DNA from: Pardosa pseudoannulata
Lineage: Eukaryota; Arthropoda; Arachnida; Araneae; Lycosidae
Direction: 5' to 3'
Assembly: GCA_032207245.1 (NCBI GenBank)
Contig: CM063506.1
Span: forward strand, 19,665,075-19,729,074
Length of the DNA stretch: 64,000 bases
Both the position numbers and the translations under genes were made by a program. The number at the start of each line of letters is the position of its first letter. The stretch's first letter is position 1. Positions 60,560 through 64,000 of this stretch are shown in pieces. Below the pieces are notes generated by a model. That model saw nothing but the letters and a program-made list of their open reading frames with translations. It was not told where the DNA came from and searched no databases.

Positions 60560-61072
60560 CCCTTTTTATTCTGACGGTACTTATATGTACCGCTTCAATC
60601 AACACCTATATATTCCTAATAAAGCCGTTTTTCCTGACGGTACTCACAAGGACATGAACGATGCAATTACTACAGCAGAAAAGAAATGACAGCACCAATC
60701 AGGAATCCTTTTTACTCGCATAGTAGGGATTTTATGATTGACGTGCTACATTCGAAGGACATTTTGTGGTAGAGTTGATACACGTGTTGTTCATTTGAGA
60801 AAATATAGTGGTTTATTACCAGTTATTTATTACTATTATTTTGTACAGACTTCTATACTTCGCAGGGAAGCATTTCATTTGTTTTATTCATAATTTAATT
60901 TTTTATTTTCTATCATAGAGTTAAATATATATGTTGGTACTAAAAAGAACCAGCTGCCAGATTAACTACTAAAATACAGTCAAAATTAATTTTTTTTCTC
61001 CATAAAAACTTATCTAATGATGCAAAAATGCAGTAAGAAAGTTGATGGTAAATTAATTCAGGATATAAAGGG
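60560..61072. mobile_element. piggyBac-like MITE flanked by TTAA
   Basis: The ends CCCTTTTTATTCTGA and, inverted, CCCTTTATATCCTGA match at most positions. TTAA lies directly outside both (60556-60559 and 61073-61076), the piggyBac target. The 513-bp interior has no transposase. Confidence 0.82.
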
Positions 61073-61428
61073 TTAAATAGCCTTATATTTTTAAATACAG
61101 AAAACAGTTAAAAAATTAACGAATTTCCATAGTATGCACTTACGGGGTATACATTGCATGCAATAATTTCTACGTGTACTTCTTTTGTACAAGATTTGTA
61201 GAAAATAAAAACTTAAAAAAATGACTTCTAATTGTAATTTGCAATAGGTAAAGTATGCACTACTGCAACTGCCAGTCCTAAACCTGGAAGAAATGTGAAT
61301 GGAAAGTTACCTTAAACATTTCGCATTTCCGTTTTCTGACCAATTATCTGAAACTTATTAAACCGAATTGGCCGTAGTCCTGATCGGTCAGGTTAATCAG
61401 CGCTCTACTGCATACACTACAACCTACA

Positions 61429-61611
61429 GCAAGCCGAAAGCTGGCCGATTGGTTAGGGCGCTGATCGTCGGTACCGGAGTTCGTGGGTTCGAATCCCACT
61501 ATGGCATGGATGTTCGTAGCCGTTCGGAATCGGCTTTACGCTGTAGGTCCCGTCTCATTAGCCCTCGTGTGTAAAACAGTAGACCGTAGTGCTCCAAACC
61601 AAACCAAACCA
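61429..61611 (+). repeat. SINE family 1, full copy
   Basis: The A box TGGCCGATTGGTTAG and B box GGTTCGAATCCC are intact, and the tail is AAACC repeats. The perfect 10-bp target duplication is ACAACCTACA (61419-61428 and 61612-61621). Confidence 0.9.
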
Positions 61612-62033
61612 ACAACCTACATCAAATAATTTACCATTAAAGTTTTAAACTGTAAATTTTTAACATTAGAAATTTAGGCTATTTTCAGATTTTTAAATTT
61701 TCAGACCAATAATTTACATGTATGAATTTTAAATTATGTATAATGAAGAGACATTGTTATCAATTATATTGGTGAAAAAAAATCTATTGTGAATGTAACA
61801 AATTCTGATATTTTATGCCTAAGGTTTTCTCTAAATTTTGCCTTTTGTGTTGTAATATCTCAAAATTAGGTTTAATTAGTTTACGGCTAGTTTTCCCACC
61901 CGTATATAATATACTGCACTCATATACTAACATTTACCTTACATTCCGATGTATAACTCACACCTTTAATTTCAAACCGCTTTAGTTTAAAGCAAAAATT
62001 TTAATTTTTAGGTATATTCTCCGTATAATGCAC

Positions 62034-62203
62034 GCCAAACGATGGCCGATTGGTTAGGGTGCTGGCCTTCGGTGCCGGAGTTCGTGGGTTCGAATCCCGC
62101 AGTGGCATGGATGTAGCCGTTCGAAATCGGCTTTAAGCTGTAGGTCCCGGTCTTATTAGCCCTCGTGTTGCAAAAAGTAGACCGTAGTACTCCAAACCAA
62201 ACC
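62034..62203 (+). repeat. SINE family 1, full copy
   Basis: It has an intact A box, B box, body and a short AAACC tail. The perfect target duplication GTATAATGCAC lies at 62023-62033 and 62204-62214. The clean duplication suggests a recent insertion. Confidence 0.9.
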
Positions 62204-62951
62204 GTATAATGCACATCCTATTCTAGAAATAATGTGCGAGTGGATAGCAGGGCGTGACAAAGGGGGCATCTGCCACGCATCAGTCTTAAGGTGTCGCACC
62301 ATTAAGAAAATGGGGTCCGAAAGAGAACGATTCGTCCCGAATAGAAATAAGGAAGAGTTGATAAACAGTTTTTTATTATAAGATCCAATGTGTTTATAAA
62401 TGATTTTTCAATGAATTTTCTTAATTTTTAAACTGCTTCTAGAGATTAAACGTTATATATTCTTACAAAATGTTTACCAAACACTGCTAATATGCCTTAA
62501 TATAAATCCGGGTATCCGTTTTAAATTTCAAAGTTATTAAAACTAAATTTAAATTTAGAAATTCACTAATTTTTTATGAAACCTCAACGTTCAAATAAAA
62601 AATATCCCCCCCTCAAAAATTAATCATTTTATTAGCAAAATAATACCTACAAAGAATTTAAAAATATTTTTAAGTATTAATAAGGTAAAAATAGAAGAAA
62701 AATTAAAATTTAATGTAATAGGAACATTTTAAGAATTAACAAAATATTTTGCAAGTTTATTCTGAATATATGATTGAAAAAATTCTGTTTACATATTTTC
62801 TCCCTATATATGGTGGTAGGAGCGCAGACCAGTTTTTTGCCACTGGCGCCAAAGGACCTAGTTAAGGCCCTGGTATAAGCATTGAATGAAATTAAACCCC
62901 ATAGAATTCGAAATTTCTTTTAAAAAATGTAGTACATCTAACAATCTAGAT

Positions 62952-63550
62952 CAGGGTTCCTTAAACTTTTTAGTTTGGTGATTCCATAATATTAATGAAA
63001 ATATTGCGAGTCCTCATAAGTATTGCGCCAATCCGATACACGGCGTGAATGAAACTCTCAGTTTTTTTCAATTGTACTGTAGTATTATACTATTACAGTT
63101 TTAGGTTATTAATAGGAATTTTCAATTTTAGCACATAGAACAATGTAAAGTTTTAAATAAGGAACTAACTTTAAAATGTAATACTATAATAAAAATAAAT
63201 TCAGTAACTTGGAAAATTCAAACATTAACTTGTAGCTACTTGGAAGGTCACTACTGAAAAAAACTCAGTGCGCATGTGTTATAAAAACTTCTTGCATACT
63301 CAGAGCCTTTGACGAACTGGCAGCGTCACATGGAAAGTAAAAGTAAAAATACGTTTCTATTATTAAAAAAATGCGTCTAAACGTTTTCGTATTTTCTCTG
63401 TCTACGTTGTCTGTATATATTTTCAGATACATTGTTAAAATATTTGGTGATTGTAAAATTATCATAATAAAATAAAGAAATATAAAAATTACTAAAATAT
63501 TTGGCGACCCCTGCTGCACATCCCATGGCCCACAGTTAAAAAATACTCTT
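62952..63550. mobile_element. non-autonomous hAT-like element
   Basis: The left end CAGGGTTCCTTAAAC pairs with the inverted right end AAGAGTATTTTTTAAC. The 8-bp duplication is ATCTAGAT (62944-62951) against ATCGAGAT (63551-63558), seven of eight identical. It is 599 bp long and has no transposase. Confidence 0.65.
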
Positions 63551-63599
63551 ATCGAGATTGAACGGAAGATGATTATTAATTTAGATTACCATAAGTATA

Positions 63600-64000
63600 A
63601 AGGCCACTCCAAACTATGGTCCACTGCAAGCCATTACTCCCGTCTGGAGGGGATATGGCTTATCGTGGTCGGTGGTGGCAGACGATAAAATAGCCTTGGC
63701 GGACCATGGCTTCGGAGGCGGTTTTTCTCCAAAGATCAAATGAAACCAGATGCGCAATTAAAGTGCGCAGTAGACCCTACGGACAAATCTACGCACTCGC
63801 TTCATTTAGTGGCCCAGCGTGTGGATGCAACCCGTGAACCATCGATCAAGGTCACCATCAGGAAGTGGTGAACAATTGGCCAAAGTGTGGAGGCTACGTT
63901 AGATGATTAATGGTGAAGATGAGTAAATGGTGAAGATGAAATACAGTGAGATGAAGTGAAAGACAAATAGGACGAACTTTTCATGTTATCTGATAATGAA
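63600..64000. other. balanced-composition block at the right edge, possible retroelement part
   Basis: Base composition rises well above the AT-rich background. There is no recognisable protein or terminal structure before the window ends. It may be the start of a retrotransposon or of an exon-rich region beyond the window. Confidence 0.25.

Noticed and set aside
62036..62110. tRNA gene, also at 61440 and 2830
   Set aside because: The A and B boxes belong to SINE heads. Each continues into the SINE body, has SINE target duplications, and does not close into a proper acceptor stem.

Overview
This window is animal nuclear DNA, most likely from an arthropod and plausibly a chelicerate such as a spider. 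It is strongly AT-rich, its genes have short exons in kilobase-long GT-AG introns, and it is loaded with SINEs, hAT, Tc1/mariner, Helitron, piggyBac and LTR elements and with long TA microsatellites. The organism call is an inference from gene style and repeat content; nothing in the sequence names a species. There are no bacterial operons, CRISPR arrays or phage genes.

Two real host genes can be reconstructed from spliced exons, plus one exon of a third. (1) On the + strand, 3601-20516 holds eight exons encoding the C-terminal 349 residues of mitochondrial NAD kinase 2 (NADK2). The first exon(s), with the mitochondrial targeting region, must lie left of the window. (2) On the - strand, 48426 down to 29691 holds a complete eight-exon cytochrome P450 gene of CYP2-clan type. 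All phases join and give 492 codons with every P450 signature motif. (3) At 58203-58381 (- strand) lies the terminal, haem-binding exon of a second, paralogous P450, whose earlier exons would lie beyond the right edge. The locus is therefore a tandem P450 pair, and NADK2 and the complete P450 converge tail-to-tail across about 9.2 kb (20517-29690).

Layout: 1-3600 is NADK2 intron or upstream sequence with a reverse-transcriptase scrap and a SINE. 3601-20516 is NADK2, with introns carrying two hAT-like MITEs, a Tc1/mariner-superfamily element, a Helitron, a degenerate tandem array and two tandem duplications, one of which duplicated most of a coding exon. 20517-29690 is intergenic. 29691-48426 is the P450, whose introns contain two Tc1 copies, a hAT inside a hAT, a hAT splitting a SINE, a Helitron and a pogo-like MITE. 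48427-58202 is a transposon graveyard between the two P450 genes: a jockey-like LINE with nested insertions, SINEs, a probable 1.4-kb solo LTR and a hAT transposase scrap. 58382-64000 holds two solo LTRs with perfect 5-bp target duplications, a TTAA-flanked MITE, two young SINEs and a small hAT.

The two enzymes are linked only in the loose sense that NADK2 makes mitochondrial NADP and P450s consume NADPH-derived electrons; nothing suggests a functional cluster. I found no convincing previously undescribed system. The most interesting items are the partial exon duplication in NADK2, the fully readable nested transposon stacks with intact target-site duplications, and a stop codon shared by two Tc1 copies.
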